A stretch of DNA of 64,000 nt from Terriglobia bacterium. GTDB taxonomy: Bacteria; Acidobacteriota; Terriglobia; Terriglobales; Acidobacteriaceae. The notes under the pieces were generated by a model. The model was not told where the DNA came from. It was given only the letters and a program-made list of their open reading frames with translations, and did no database searches. Location of the stretch: the NCBI GenBank assembly GCA_020073465.1, contig JAIQFC010000008.1:62001-126000 (forward strand), written 5' to 3'. Numbering within the stretch: the stretch's first letter is position 1; every line of letters starts with the position of its first letter. Below are positions 15,113-23,656 of this stretch, piece by piece. Both the position numbers and the translations under genes were made by a program.

Positions 15113-16183
15113 TCAATGCCGCTTGATGCATCCGGCGACGGGGTCGGTCATATCGGAGGTGATAGCAAGGAATCCGATTTCGCCCTGCGGAGTGGTTCCG
15201 GAGTCAACGCCTTCCGGACCTGAGCAACCGTCGATGCGGGTCAATGAGTAGTGGGCAGTCTGGGCAGGGCTGGTGAAGTTTACGAAGAACAGTTCGCCTT
15301 GCGCGGCAGAGTTGTTCAAGGCGTTGCTGCACAACCATCCCGCGACGGCGGTTTTGGGATAAGAGAAACTGGGAGTGCGCGTGCCGTCCACGATGCTCAT
15401 CGACTTCCAGGCGAGATTGTCCTGCGCCCAGGTGGTGGTCTTGCTCTGGCACGGGATGCCCGTCCAGCGGCTCACCAGGGATTGAAAACCGACAACGTAT
15501 TGCGGCCGATCGCGCCAGGGCGAGCCCACACAGCCTAGCTGTCCTGGGGGGCATACCGTTACCGGCGGCGCCTCCGGCACCATGCAGCCCTGGGCAATGT
15601 CACTGAGCACGGGCCCGGAGAGCAATTCGACTTTGTCGAGAAAGTTCGCGCTGCCATATAACGCCAGGGAGTAGGCGAGTTGGGCTGAGCCGGCGCTGAA
15701 ACCCTGGGCGCATATGCCCCCGTTTCCATCGTAAACATTCTGGTCGAAAAAGTTCAGGAGAGTTGCCGGACGGCAGGCCGCGGCTTTGACACTCTTGCCG
15801 TTGGAAATACCGGTGTCCTCCCAATCGGTGGCCCATGCGGTTTGCACGATGCGATAGCCCGCCTGCAGATAACTGGCGCCGTAGTTTCCTAGGCCAGACC
15901 CTCCGCCGTAGGGCTGGGTACCTCCCGCACCTTTCAGCAGAACGATGGTGCCTCGAGGGATACCGCGAGGATTGCTGACGCCATAGGTGACCTGAATGCT
16001 CAGCGTGTCGGGACAACTCACACCGGCCTGAAAGCAGCGTGCACCAGGGTTGTAACCAGTGGGGCACGTGGTCAGCGGAGTCACCGCAGAGATGCTGCCC
16101 AGCGCAAGCGGTGCGGCCTGGGCAGACGCCACCTTCAGACCAAACAACAAGAAGAAAATGACGGCAATCGGTATGCGCTTCAA
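15113..16183 (-). CDS. Secreted protein with alpha/beta-hydrolase-like nucleophile motif
   Basis: A 356-residue protein with a clear signal peptide (MKRIPIAVIFFLLFGLKVASAQA). The central segment GGICAQGFSAGSAQLAYSL contains a G-x-S-x-G-like nucleophile elbow (GFSAGS). Before it, IVLLKGAGGTQPYGGGS resembles an oxyanion-hole strand. Several cysteines (for example CPTGYNPGARC, CPPGQLGC) suggest disulfides outside the cytoplasm. This may be an esterase or depolymerase-like enzyme; the precise family was not recognised. The stop lies next to a CGGCGACGGG-rich end, with no partner genes. The mRNA leader (16184-16446) holds no recognisable gene. Confidence 0.6.
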   Translation of the reverse strand: MKRIPIAVIFFLLFGLKVASAQAAPLALGSISAVTPLTTCPTGYNPGARCFQAGVSCPDTLSIQVTYGVSNPRGIPRGTIVLLKGAGGTQPYGGGSGLGNYGASYLQAGYRIVQTAWATDWEDTGISNGKSVKAAACRPATLLNFFDQNVYDGNGGICAQGFSAGSAQLAYSLALYGSANFLDKVELLSGPVLSDIAQGCMVPEAPPVTVCPPGQLGCVGSPWRDRPQYVVGFQSLVSRWTGIPCQSKTTTWAQDNLAWKSMSIVDGTRTPSFSYPKTAVAGWLCSNALNNSAAQGELFFVNFTSPAQTAHYSLTRIDGCSGPEGVDSGTTPQGEIGFLAITSDMTDPVAGCIKRH

Positions 16184-16446
16184 AGGCTTTTACCTCTCTT
16201 GAGAAACACGAACCTCCTCCCCCGGGGGCATTGCCCCTCCAATTCTCTTCGGAGTGAGGTTACGAGATCGAGGCAGGGACTCCGATCAAGCTGAAATTAG
16301 ATTAGGTTGCGTCGCAGGAGCGCTGTGTCATGAGAGCGTCAGCGAGTTGTAAAAGGTTCGTCTGAACGCCGGGCGCTTTCGAAAAGACAAGACAGGGATG
16401 GGCTGTTGAGAAAAGAGCGCCGCCGGAGTTTCGTTTGGTCAACAGC

Positions 16447-17187
16447 TCACACTCGAAATCGAATCAGCAGCGCTTGCGCCTTGCGAAACCAGGTGCGTTC
16501 ACGACGGCGAAGATATCCCGGCATGGTGGGTTTCTTGTTGAGAATGTTCTGGGCCCACTGCCGGGCTTCTGCGGTGCGTCCTTGGGACTGCAGGAAAACA
16601 GCGTAGTTGTAGTAAGTCTCAGAGATGGTTGAAATTTTGGTGGCTTGTTGAAAAAGGATGTCGGCTTTCTCAGACTGCCCGGTTTGGGCGTAGGCATGGG
16701 CCAGAAGGCCTTTGGCACGGTGAAAATCGTAGCCGGGATCGTCTTTGACCGCGCGCTCGAGGTCGGGAACAGCCGCGGCGAAATCTCCAAGCTCGATTTC
16801 GGCGACGCCGCGCCGGTAAAACGGGTCCACGTGATCGGTGCGCGACGAGATCGCCTTGTCATAGCAGGCGCGGGCACGTGAGAAATTGCCGTCGTCTAGA
16901 TAAAGAAGGCCCAGCTCTTCGTAGTTTCCGGCTGAGGGATTGTCGAGAATGGCGCGCTCGAGTTCGTGAATGCGGCGGCGACGCGGGAATGCCTGGAACG
17001 AGGTGCTGAGCAGGCCGGCGTCGGGAATAACCTCTACCAGAATGTAGACGAGAGCGCCCAGCCACCCGCCGATAAGGATGATAAAAAGCCAGTATGTATC
17101 CGGCCGGCGGCGGATGAAGTGGAAAATGGCCACGGCCTGGAGAGCGAATCCCCACCAGGACGCGAAGAAGAACAGGAGCGATCCCAT
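16447..17187 (-). CDS. Membrane-anchored tetratricopeptide repeat protein
   Basis: A 246-residue protein. Two N-terminal membrane helices (LLFFFASWWGFALQAVAIFHF and WLFIILIGGWLGALVYILVEV) are followed by about four TPR-like units (NYEELGLLYLDDGNFSRARACYDKAI; PFYRRGVAEIELGDFAAAVPDLERAV; KGLLAHAYAQTGQSEKADILFQQA; TYYNYAVFLQSQGRTAEARQWAQNIL). The topology resembles PLDc_N-like anchors carrying a cytoplasmic TPR scaffold for protein contacts. ATG 17187 is chosen because residues upstream in frame are low-complexity and repeat-derived. It probably lies in its own unit. Confidence 0.72.
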   Translation of the reverse strand: MGSLLFFFASWWGFALQAVAIFHFIRRRPDTYWLFIILIGGWLGALVYILVEVIPDAGLLSTSFQAFPRRRRIHELERAILDNPSAGNYEELGLLYLDDGNFSRARACYDKAISSRTDHVDPFYRRGVAEIELGDFAAAVPDLERAVKDDPGYDFHRAKGLLAHAYAQTGQSEKADILFQQATKISTISETYYNYAVFLQSQGRTAEARQWAQNILNKKPTMPGYLRRRERTWFRKAQALLIRFRV

Positions 17188-17204
17188 GAAGAGCGAAATA
17201 TAAC

Positions 17205-17236
17205 ATGGACTCGGGCTTCGGCTTTCCGGCTTCGGC
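17205..17236. repeat. CGGGCTTCGG-type short repeat
   Basis: ACTCGGGCTTCGGCTTTCCGGCTTCGG just upstream of the TPR gene start. It is built from the same CGGGCTTCGG/CAGCTTTCGG words as the inverted repeat inside the lytic transglycosylase gene (19085-19206). Confidence 0.5.
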
Positions 17237-17312
17237 GAACCGTTCAGACTGCAGGTTTCGCAGAAAGGCACACGAGTGCCTCCCGGGCTGCTGCATCATT
17301 CGGCACCGCTGG

Positions 17313-17732
17313 TTACGGGCAGGTCAAATTTGTCGAACTGGACACGGCGGGCGACATGGCGGTGCCCATACTCGAGTTCGCCGACACCGTCGCCTGAACG
17401 GTAACAGTGCCCGCGGCTCCGGGAATGCACTGGGCGAGGCCGGTCTGGCTGATGGTAGCAATGGAAGAAGCGCCAACTCCCATCAAGAACCAGCTACCCG
17501 TGTAGGGAGGCTGGAACGTGACCGGGCCCGGCGATGGAGCTTTGCTGAACGTTCCGGTAGCGCTGAACTGCACCTGCCCGCCGGGAAAATTCTGGGCATC
17601 CGGATTCGCGGGAGAGATCACCATCGATTGAAGCACACGGTTGGAGTTCATGCTGGAGTTGCCGCATCCCAGGATTTGGAGGGCCAGGGCTGCCAGGAAG
17701 AGTATCGCAAGAACCGTCCTGTATTTGGTCAT
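17313..17732 (-). CDS. Small lipoprotein with bacterial Ig-like (Big2-type) domain
   Basis: A 139-residue protein starting MTKYRTVLAILFLAALALQILGCGNSS, a type II signal peptide with lipobox ILGC. The rest reads like a bacterial Ig-like domain: VISPANPDAQNFPGGQVQFSATGTFSK ... SIATISQTGLAQCIPGAAGTVTVQATV, where A-T-I-S-x-x-G is typical of Big2 repeats. It is likely anchored in the outer membrane and displays a single adhesion-type domain. ATG 17732 has GAGG about 8 bases upstream. The partner protein is unknown. Confidence 0.72.
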   Translation of the reverse strand: MTKYRTVLAILFLAALALQILGCGNSSMNSNRVLQSMVISPANPDAQNFPGGQVQFSATGTFSKAPSPGPVTFQPPYTGSWFLMGVGASSIATISQTGLAQCIPGAAGTVTVQATVSANSSMGTAMSPAVSSSTNLTCP

Positions 17733-17918
17733 GGAGAACCTCACGCGCCGGATGGCCACGGCAGGGACGTGGCTCGGGTACTCATGGATCCTGAGAACCC
17801 TAGTGCGGTCAAAAAGTTGCTTGGAGAAGTCTTGACCAGGGAGAATTTCGCGTCAAGTCCGAACTTCGGTGCCGCGCAAGGTCGCGCCGGGTCCAAAGCA
17901 CGGATGTTAGAATGACCA

Positions 17919-18782
17919 ATGGTGAAGTCTTCCACGTCCTCCATTCGGCTGCTGGCGACCGATATCGACGGCACGCTGCTCAATCCAGAATTTCAGATTT
18001 CCGATGCCGACTTGCAGTCCCTGCGGCGGGCCCACTCTGCCGGGGTCGAGATCGTGCTCGTGACCGGCCGCCGGCACACCTTCGCGCTGCCGATTGCACG
18101 GCAACTCGGATTTGATTTGTGGCTGATCAGTTCGAACGGCGCGGTGACGCGTTCGCTCTCGGGCGAAACCTTTCATCGCGACCTGATGCCGCGCGAGACT
18201 TGCCGGCAGCTGTGCGGAGCAATGCGGGACTTCCGCGGGCACACGGTGCTGACCTTCGACAAGGAGACGAAGGGTGCGATCGTTCTGGAGCACCTGGACG
18301 ATCTGAGCGCCAGCATCCGCCGGTGGCTGGAGAAAAATATCGAATACATCGAGTTTGTCGTGCCCATCGAGAAGGCGCTGGTAACGGATCCGGTGCAGGC
18401 GATGTTCTGCGGCTCGACGGAGAAAATGAAGGGGGCGCTGGCAGCACTCGAAAGCTGCGGGATGGATGGACAGATCACGGTGCTGCGGACGGAGTATCCG
18501 GCGCGGGATTTGTCGATGATCGACGTTTTGAATGCCGGGTGCTCGAAGGGACATGCGCTCGAACGGTGGGCCAACTATCGCGGCATCGCCCGCGAAGAGG
18601 TCATGGCCATCGGAGACAACCACAACGACATCGAAATGCTTGCCTTCGCCGGACACCCGGTTATCATGGGAAATGCGTGCGAAGAATTGCGCGGGCGGGG
18701 ATGGACGGTGACGCTCGGCAATGATCGGTGCGGGGTTGCGGCGGCGGTGGATGCGATGTTGGGAACAGTGGTCAGTGGCTAG
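17919..18782 (+). CDS. HAD-superfamily hydrolase, Cof/YidA type
   Basis: A 287-residue cytosolic phosphatase. Motif I LLATDIDGTLL (about residues 12-22, nucleophile Asp); motif II region IVLVTGRR; SNGA at the cap boundary; motif III Lys in CSKGHALERW; motif IV AIGDNHNDIEML. The large C2-type cap places it with the Cof-like sugar-phosphate or FMN phosphatases. Substrate specificity cannot be predicted. The last residues (TVVSG) and the stop lie in the family 4 repeat, similar to mtnP. The next gene (lytic transglycosylase) begins 54 bp later on the same strand. Confidence 0.88.
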   Translation: MVKSSTSSIRLLATDIDGTLLNPEFQISDADLQSLRRAHSAGVEIVLVTGRRHTFALPIARQLGFDLWLISSNGAVTRSLSGETFHRDLMPRETCRQLCGAMRDFRGHTVLTFDKETKGAIVLEHLDDLSASIRRWLEKNIEYIEFVVPIEKALVTDPVQAMFCGSTEKMKGALAALESCGMDGQITVLRTEYPARDLSMIDVLNAGCSKGHALERWANYRGIAREEVMAIGDNHNDIEMLAFAGHPVIMGNACEELRGRGWTVTLGNDRCGVAAAVDAMLGTVVSG

Positions 18783-18803
18783 TGGTCAATGGCCAGTGCT
18801 GGC
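18773..18803. repeat. Family 4 GTGGTCAGTGGC repeat at the HAD gene end
   Basis: AGTGGTCAGTGGCTAGTGGTCAATGGCCAGTG spans the stop codon of the HAD gene. The word set matches the element at 3122-3193, which spans the stop of mtnP. Confidence 0.75.
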
Positions 18804-18836
18804 AACTTGGTGCTCGACATACTTTGCCTTCTAAGC

Positions 18837-19733
18837 ATGAGACATCTAACTCCATTACGGCGGCGGCTGTGGATTATCGCGCTGGCGTTGGGTTGCTCCC
18901 TTCCCTGCTTTGCGAGCGAGCTGGCGGTGCTGCGGAACGGGTTTTCCATCCGGCACGAACGACGACAAGTCATGGGCACGGTCACGCGGCTCTACGTAAG
19001 CGTCGACGGTTCGAGCTATGTGGATGTGCCGACGTCGGAGATCGAGCATTTCGAGGAAGCTCCAGAAGAACGGGCTTCAGCTTTCGGGCTTCGGGCTCCG
19101 GCGAGCCCGGACTTGCGAGGAACACAACCATCCCAACCGGATGAATCCTGCCGCGCCGGCCTACACAACGATGTGCTGAAGCCCGCTTGCCGAAGCCCGA
19201 AGCCCGATCTCAACGACTTGGTGAATGCGGCAAGTGGGAAGTACCGGCTGGATCCCGATCTGGTGAAGAGCGTGATCAAGGCGGAAAGCGGTTTCAATGT
19301 GCGCGCCGTGTCGCGCAAGGGGGCGCAGGGGCTCATGCAGTTGATGCCGGACACCGCGTCCAAACTGGGCGTGCCGAATGCGTTTGATCCGCAGGCGAAT
19401 GTGGAAGGTGGGACGCGGTATCTGCGCGAGTTGCTGGAACGCTACAACTTCGATTTGATCAAGGCGCTGGCGGCGTACAACGCAGGGCCGCGCCGCGTGG
19501 AGCAGTATGGGGGCCTTCCGCCGTACTACGAGACGCACGCGTATGTCGCGCGCATCGTGCGGGACTTTAATAAGAAGAAGATCGCGGAGAAGGGGGCGGG
19601 AGCCCCGGTCTCACGGAAGAGTTCGCCACAAAAAACGGGTGCCCAGACACGGGTTGCGGCCGGCAGATCAGCAAACACAAGCACGCAGGTTCAAGAGCAG
19701 GCGGGCAGCGCTCCGGCGAGTCAGCCGAGGTAA
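18837..19733 (+). CDS. Soluble lytic murein transglycosylase (SLT domain)
   Basis: A 298-residue exported enzyme cleaving the beta-1,4 bond of peptidoglycan with 1,6-anhydro product. Signal peptide MRHLTPLRRRLWIIALALGCSLPCFA. A short N-terminal domain (residues 28-75). SLT domain from about 125: the catalytic Glu150 lies in IKAESGFNVRAVSRKGAQGLMQLMP, followed by FDPQANVEGGTRYLRELL and ALAAYNAGPRRVEQYGG. The positively charged, S/T/Q-rich C-terminus could contact the wall. Residues about 83-123, between the two domains, are encoded by an inverted CGGGCTTCGGGCT repeat pair plus intervening sequence. ATG 18837 is preferred, as upstream residues precede a proper signal peptide. Confidence 0.88.
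   Translation: MRHLTPLRRRLWIIALALGCSLPCFASELAVLRNGFSIRHERRQVMGTVTRLYVSVDGSSYVDVPTSEIEHFEEAPEERASAFGLRAPASPDLRGTQPSQPDESCRAGLHNDVLKPACRSPKPDLNDLVNAASGKYRLDPDLVKSVIKAESGFNVRAVSRKGAQGLMQLMPDTASKLGVPNAFDPQANVEGGTRYLRELLERYNFDLIKALAAYNAGPRRVEQYGGLPPYYETHAYVARIVRDFNKKKIAEKGAGAPVSRKSSPQKTGAQTRVAAGRSANTSTQVQEQAGSAPASQPR
19085..19206. repeat. Inverted repeat inside the lytic transglycosylase gene
   Basis: CGGGCTTCGGGCT at 19085-19097 recurs as its exact reverse complement at 19194-19206, with 96 bp between. The unit lies in the interdomain linker and is translated in frame. Neighbouring words CTTCAGCTTTC and GCTGAAGC extend the similarity. Confidence 0.65.
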
Positions 19734-19778
19734 CCGTTCCTTCCGCTGAGTCACAGGTCCAGTCAATTCGCGGGCGGG

Positions 19779-19812
19779 GGCCCCTTCGACTCTCGCTCAG
19801 GGCAGGTCCGCG
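19779..19812. repeat. Truncated family 3 repeat
   Basis: GGGCCCCTTCGACTCTCGCTCAGGGCAGGTCC, matching the 5' block of the longer copies at 13.2, 30.7 and 58.5 kb but lacking the TCAGGATGACGCC end. Confidence 0.55.
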
Positions 19813-19917
19813 CCACATGAGCAGATAAGTTTGACCCCTTGAGCAGTGTCATTTACCTTGGGAGCTGCCGTTTCCAGCTTCGCGTTGCGAAGAGCGCGGC
19901 GCGAGGCTTCTCTCTGA

Positions 19918-20982
19918 ATGAACAAAAAGCGAGTAATAGCCAGCGTTGTGTTCCTTATCCTGGCCTTCCTGGTTTACCTGCAGTATCGCGAATGGCACAG
20001 CTTTGACTGGAAAACCTTCTGGAGTCAGACCCGACATATCAATTGGCTCCGTGTAGCGCGAGGCGTCGGGCTGATCTACGTGGCCTACGTCATGCGGGCA
20101 ATACGGTGGAAGATTTTTCTGAAGCCGGTACGGCCCGAGGCGAAGGCGATGGATCTGGTCTCGCCGACTCTAATCGGCTTCACAGGGTTAGCAGTCCTAG
20201 GAAGGGCTGGCGAACCTATTCGACCATTCTTGATTGCGCGGCGGCTGAAGCTCACCCTTTCGTCGCAACTAGCCGTCTGGGCGGTCGAGCGCATCTTTGA
20301 TATCGGAGCCTTCACGCTCCTTCTGGCCATGGCTGTTTTCCGGGAGGGTGGAATGGAATCGATCCCGGAGCCAGGATGGTACACGGACCTTCAGCGTGGT
20401 GTCTTAATTCTGATTGGTTTCGTCTTGGGAGTTGTAGTGGCAGCGGTTGTGATCCACCGTAAGGGCGAAGCGGTGGCACGGTGGGTCGAGAAAGAATTTG
20501 GACACTTGTCGGCCAACTTGGGGCACCGGATTGCGCAATGGGTCCGAGAGTTTGGTGCGGGGTTGAATACGATCCATGGGCCGCTTTCCTTTGTATGGCT
20601 GACTCTAGCGTCCGTAGGAATGTGGTACGTCATTGCGCTCGCATACAAGGAAGTGACTCATTCGTATGGCGTAGCTTCATTGGAGATTCCACTATTGCAG
20701 ATTCTGATCCTGATGGGATCGAGTATGGTTGGATCAATGCTGCAATTGCCGGCGGTTGGAGGGGGTTCACAGCTCGCTACCATTAGAACGCTATCAAGTT
20801 TGTTCTCTGTGCCTCCAGAATTGGCCGCGAGCTGTGGGATTCTGCTGTGGCTGGTCACGTTTGCGGCGGTAGTGCCGGTGGGGTTGCTCTTGGCTCATAG
20901 GGAGAGATTGTCGCTACGAAAATTGTCGGTGGAGAGCCACCGAGCGGAGGAGGCAGAGATGGGGGCGCCGCCTGCGGGGTGA
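19918..20982 (+). CDS. UPF0104/AglD-like (lysylphosphatidylglycerol synthase TM region) membrane protein
   Basis: A 354-residue protein with about eight membrane helices. The first helix (VIASVVFLILAFLVYL) is followed by VARGVGLIYVAYVMRAIRWKIFLKP, and later LIGFTGLAVLGRAGEPIRPFLIARR, an LPG_synthase_TM motif with the conserved GR-GE/PxR pattern. Family proteins flip or modify lipids at the inner membrane; the catalytic GNAT domain of true MprF is absent. The C-terminal PAVGGGSQLATIRTL stretch also fits the family. Codon usage and base composition (more A/T at third positions) differ somewhat from its neighbours, hinting at transfer. The ATG at 19918 gives a natural start. Confidence 0.8.
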   Translation: MNKKRVIASVVFLILAFLVYLQYREWHSFDWKTFWSQTRHINWLRVARGVGLIYVAYVMRAIRWKIFLKPVRPEAKAMDLVSPTLIGFTGLAVLGRAGEPIRPFLIARRLKLTLSSQLAVWAVERIFDIGAFTLLLAMAVFREGGMESIPEPGWYTDLQRGVLILIGFVLGVVVAAVVIHRKGEAVARWVEKEFGHLSANLGHRIAQWVREFGAGLNTIHGPLSFVWLTLASVGMWYVIALAYKEVTHSYGVASLEIPLLQILILMGSSMVGSMLQLPAVGGGSQLATIRTLSSLFSVPPELAASCGILLWLVTFAAVVPVGLLLAHRERLSLRKLSVESHRAEEAEMGAPPAG

Positions 20983-21013
20983 GAGTGGTGTCGCCGCCCA
21001 TACAGCTCGACCT

Positions 21014-21080
21014 CAGGGGCTGAAGCCCTGATTTCTTGGGTGCCTCCTGCGGCACGGCTGGAAGCCGTGCCCTTTCAAAC
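21014..21080. repeat. Palindromic repeat family 2, intergenic copy
   Basis: CAGGGGCTGAAGCCCTG, then GGCACGGCTGGAAGCCGTGCC (21051-21071) and CCTTTCAAAC. It is the reference copy for the element inside the MFS gene (13984-14052). Confidence 0.85.
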
Positions 21081-21187
21081 CTAATATACGAACCATCCTC
21101 ATGAGACCCACTCAGGTGCGTGGGATCACTGCACGGCCGCTCCAGAGCAGTACAATTATGGAGAACAGGGTTTGTCGGGAGGTCCTT

Positions 21188-21379
21188 ATGACCGCGACTA
21201 CGCTTTCGCTGTCCTTGACCGACGAAGAGAGAGATCTGGTGCAAGAAGTTCTCGAAGAACGCCATCGTACCCTTCTGCTGGAAATTGCACACACCGACCA
21301 CCACCATTTCAGGACCGTTCTGCGGAAGAAGGCGGAGCTACTGGAGTCGGTATTGAGCCGACTGATGGTTCACGCCTGA
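21188..21379 (+). CDS. Small helical protein of unknown function
   Basis: A 63-residue acidic, helical protein: MTATTLSLSLTDEERDL, then VQEVLEERHRTLLLEIAHTDHHHF, then RTVLRKKAELLESVLSRL. The composition suggests two amphipathic helices around a His-rich HTDHHHF centre. GGAGGTCCTT lies upstream of ATG 21188. In-frame upstream starts exist (for example 21158) but lack a ribosome-binding site. The family has no assigned function that I recognise; similar short proteins occur in Acidobacteriota from memory. It stands alone between repeats. Confidence 0.6.
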   Translation: MTATTLSLSLTDEERDLVQEVLEERHRTLLLEIAHTDHHHFRTVLRKKAELLESVLSRLMVHA

Positions 21380-21440
21380 GTCTCCCACTCACCTCAAAGA
21401 CCGCATCGAACGAGTGGCGTAGAGAGACGAGAAGCGGGTA

Positions 21441-21501
21441 GGGATGCTTCGACTCCGCATCGTTTTCACGTGCGCGAAAGCGATGCTGCGCTCAGCATGA
21501 C
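21441..21501. repeat. Divergent family 3 repeat
   Basis: GGGATGCTTCGACTCCGCATCGTTTTCACGTGCGCGAAAGCGATGCTGCGCTCAGCATGACAAGC. It keeps the outer CTTCGACT ... GCTCAGCATGAC blocks of family 3 with a CGCATCG/CGATGCT-like internal pairing. It is located downstream of the sigma-54 activator stop. Confidence 0.6.
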
Positions 21502-21513
21502 AAGCTGCAACGA

Positions 21514-23304
21514 CTAGGAGTGAAACTCCCAGCCTTCATCCTTCATTTTATTGTTGGTCCAGTGCTGGAGTTGCTCGAAGAGAGCGGGCTCGATCACCAC
21601 GAAGCGGATGCCGACACGGCTTTCGTCGCCCACCCACATGAGTCGTGCCTTGGCCTGAAAGGCGATGTCGCTCTCAGGCAACGTAAAGCTTACGTCGAGC
21701 AGGCCGGCGAAGCGCAGCGGTTCCTTCAGTCCGTCCAGGCCCATGCCTCCCGTGCTCAGGTTCACGCCCCGCACACGGATCTCTTCTCCTTGAGAGTTCT
21801 TAATCGTGACCTGAAGCTCGACCCGGGCACGGAAGAATTTCTGCTGTTCCAAGCTGATGTAGCCGAGCGATGCGGCGGTGTCTCCCGGAGCGAAGCTGAT
21901 GCTGTATTCCTTCAGCTTGCGGCTGAGGGTACGACGCGAAATGCCCAGTTGTTCCGCGGCCTGGGTGCGATGACCTCCCGTACGCTCCAAGGCCTTGAGG
22001 ATCATCTGCTCTTCCATACTGTCGAGGTTGCCGATGGGCATGGACGCAGTCTGGCGAATCGATGCCGGTTCGCCCGAGATGGAGGCGTTGATCTTTGCGG
22101 CATCCACTTCGGCAGCCGAGGATTCCATCGCCACCTTGGCGACAAGATTTCTCAACTCGCGAATATTTCCCGGCCAGGAATGGGAGAGTAGGGCGGAAAT
22201 CGCTTCGGGCGTGAATTGCTTCGCGGGAGCTTTCAAGCGCAGGAAGTGTTCGGCCAGGGCAACGATGTCTTCCGGGCGCTCACGGAGCGGAGGCACCCGA
22301 AGCTGGAACTGGCCGAGGCGATGGAAAAGATCCTTGCGGAAGCGACCGTCTTTGACGGCGGCTTCCAGATCCTGGTTGGTGGCGGCCACGATGCGAACGT
22401 CAACTTTGATCTTGCGGTGGCCGCCAAGCCGGTAGAAGGGCTGGCCATCGAGCACGCGCAGGAGTTTGACCTGAGTGTGCAGTTGGAGCTCACCGATCTC
22501 GTCGAGGAAGAGCGAGCCCTTCTCGGCCATCTCAAACAAGCCGGGCTTGGAGGACTCTGCGCCGCTGAAAGCTCCTTTTTCATAGCCGAACAACTCGCTC
22601 TCCACCAGATTCTCGGGCAGAGCGGCGCAGTTGATGTCGACCCAGGGGCGGCCGCGGCGGCTGGAGGATTCGTGAATCGTGCGGGCGATCAGTTCCTTGC
22701 CGGTTCCCGTCTCTCCCGTGATCAGGACGGTCTCGGTGTGACCGGCGACGCGATCGACCAGGCCCATGAATCGGTGCATCACGGGACTGGCAAGGATGAA
22801 CTGCGTGCCATCAATTTCGCGAAAGTTGATGGTTGAGACGTCAGCCGTTTCTGTCCCAACGCCGGTCTTGAGAACCCCCGCTCCACCATTGGCGGCTGCG
22901 CTGTCCAACTCTGTCAGCACCCCAACCATTCCGGTGGGGGCCGACGTGTGGTCACGAACGAGTGTCACCGAGAGCCGGGCATGGAGGCTCTTCCCTGACT
23001 TGGCACTGAGCCAAACCGCAGACTGGTATCGACCCTGCTCGGACACAGAGGCGACGATGGTCTTTCCCAGAGGATCGAGAGGGGCTCTTTCGGCCATGTT
23101 GTGCGAAAACAAAACGCTCAGGTTCCTGCCCCGGAGTTCATTGGGTATCCATCCCAACAGCCGCGAGAACGTCTCATCATAGGCGGAGATATTGCCCTTC
23201 TGGTCCGCGAAAAAAACGGCGAAGTCTGTGGGAGCAGTCGCAGGGACGTCCCCCGGGACTGCGGCTCGGCCGATCCGGCTCGAATTGCTCTTAGGAACAG
23301 TCAT
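21514..23304 (-). CDS. PAS-AAA+-Fis sigma-54 activator with C-terminal PilZ domain
   Basis: 596 residues. A PAS-like sensor (about residues 26-135: FAVFFADQKGNISAYDETFSRLLGW) is followed by a sigma-54 interaction AAA+ domain: Walker A GETGTGKE (197-204), Walker B GSLFLDE (263-269), and sensor/arginine regions FRKDLFHRLGQFQLRVPPLRER and HSWPGNIRELRN. A Fis-type HTH follows (about 430-467: GGHRTQAAEQLGISRRTLSRKL), then a PilZ c-di-GMP-binding domain (about 488-585: FRARVEL ... NLSTGGM). The sigma-54 contact loop reads GAFSGA (244-249) rather than GAFTGA. It is divergent from the HD-GYP/GGDEF gene, so it may respond to the c-di-GMP made or degraded next door. The start at 23304 is weakly supported. 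Confidence 0.88.
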   Translation of the reverse strand: MTVPKSNSSRIGRAAVPGDVPATAPTDFAVFFADQKGNISAYDETFSRLLGWIPNELRGRNLSVLFSHNMAERAPLDPLGKTIVASVSEQGRYQSAVWLSAKSGKSLHARLSVTLVRDHTSAPTGMVGVLTELDSAAANGGAGVLKTGVGTETADVSTINFREIDGTQFILASPVMHRFMGLVDRVAGHTETVLITGETGTGKELIARTIHESSSRRGRPWVDINCAALPENLVESELFGYEKGAFSGAESSKPGLFEMAEKGSLFLDEIGELQLHTQVKLLRVLDGQPFYRLGGHRKIKVDVRIVAATNQDLEAAVKDGRFRKDLFHRLGQFQLRVPPLRERPEDIVALAEHFLRLKAPAKQFTPEAISALLSHSWPGNIRELRNLVAKVAMESSAAEVDAAKINASISGEPASIRQTASMPIGNLDSMEEQMILKALERTGGHRTQAAEQLGISRRTLSRKLKEYSISFAPGDTAASLGYISLEQQKFFRARVELQVTIKNSQGEEIRVRGVNLSTGGMGLDGLKEPLRFAGLLDVSFTLPESDIAFQAKARLMWVGDESRVGIRFVVIEPALFEQLQHWTNNKMKDEGWEFHS

Positions 23305-23379
23305 TCGAGAAGCGTTTGGGGATGATCTTGACACAGGCTTGCATGAACGAAAGAGAACTGGCGCGCCGGGGGCGTAACG

Positions 23380-23397
23380 AAGGTAACCAGTTACCTT
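23380..23397. promoter_or_regulatory. AAGGTAAC-CA-GTTACCTT palindrome in the divergent control region
   Basis: Perfect 8-bp arms around a 2-bp centre lie 76 bp upstream of the sigma-54 activator start and 260 bp before the c-di-GMP gene. A second inverted pair, CTTAGGGG/CCCCTAAG (23404-23411 and 23450-23457), follows. These are candidate operator sites. The 23305-23656 gap has no gene. Confidence 0.35.
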
Positions 23398-23656
23398 CCA
23401 GTGCTTAGGGGCAGGTCGGCGAAAACGCTTCCGCAACCCTTGTAGTCAACCCCTAAGGTGGGCTCTGGTTGATTACTTCGGTAAGGTTCAGAAGACGTAC
23501 TCCTTGCCATACGATTCCGGGGAGGCCCGTCCGGGGAAAGTGTGCGGTTTTGCGGGCCGATGCGGGCAGAAACCGTCCGTGTGTAAGTGTTCGTCCGCTT
23601 GAAGGAAAGGCGGGACCGCGCTTCCGGCTCGGAAGAGCGGCGTCCTACGGGTGTGG

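Noticed and set aside
23305-23436. Longer sigma-54 activator starting at 23436
   Set aside because: The extra residues are Arg/Pro-rich and have no PAS similarity; the PAS domain begins after the ATG at 23304, so the shorter form is preferred, although its ribosome-binding site is weak.
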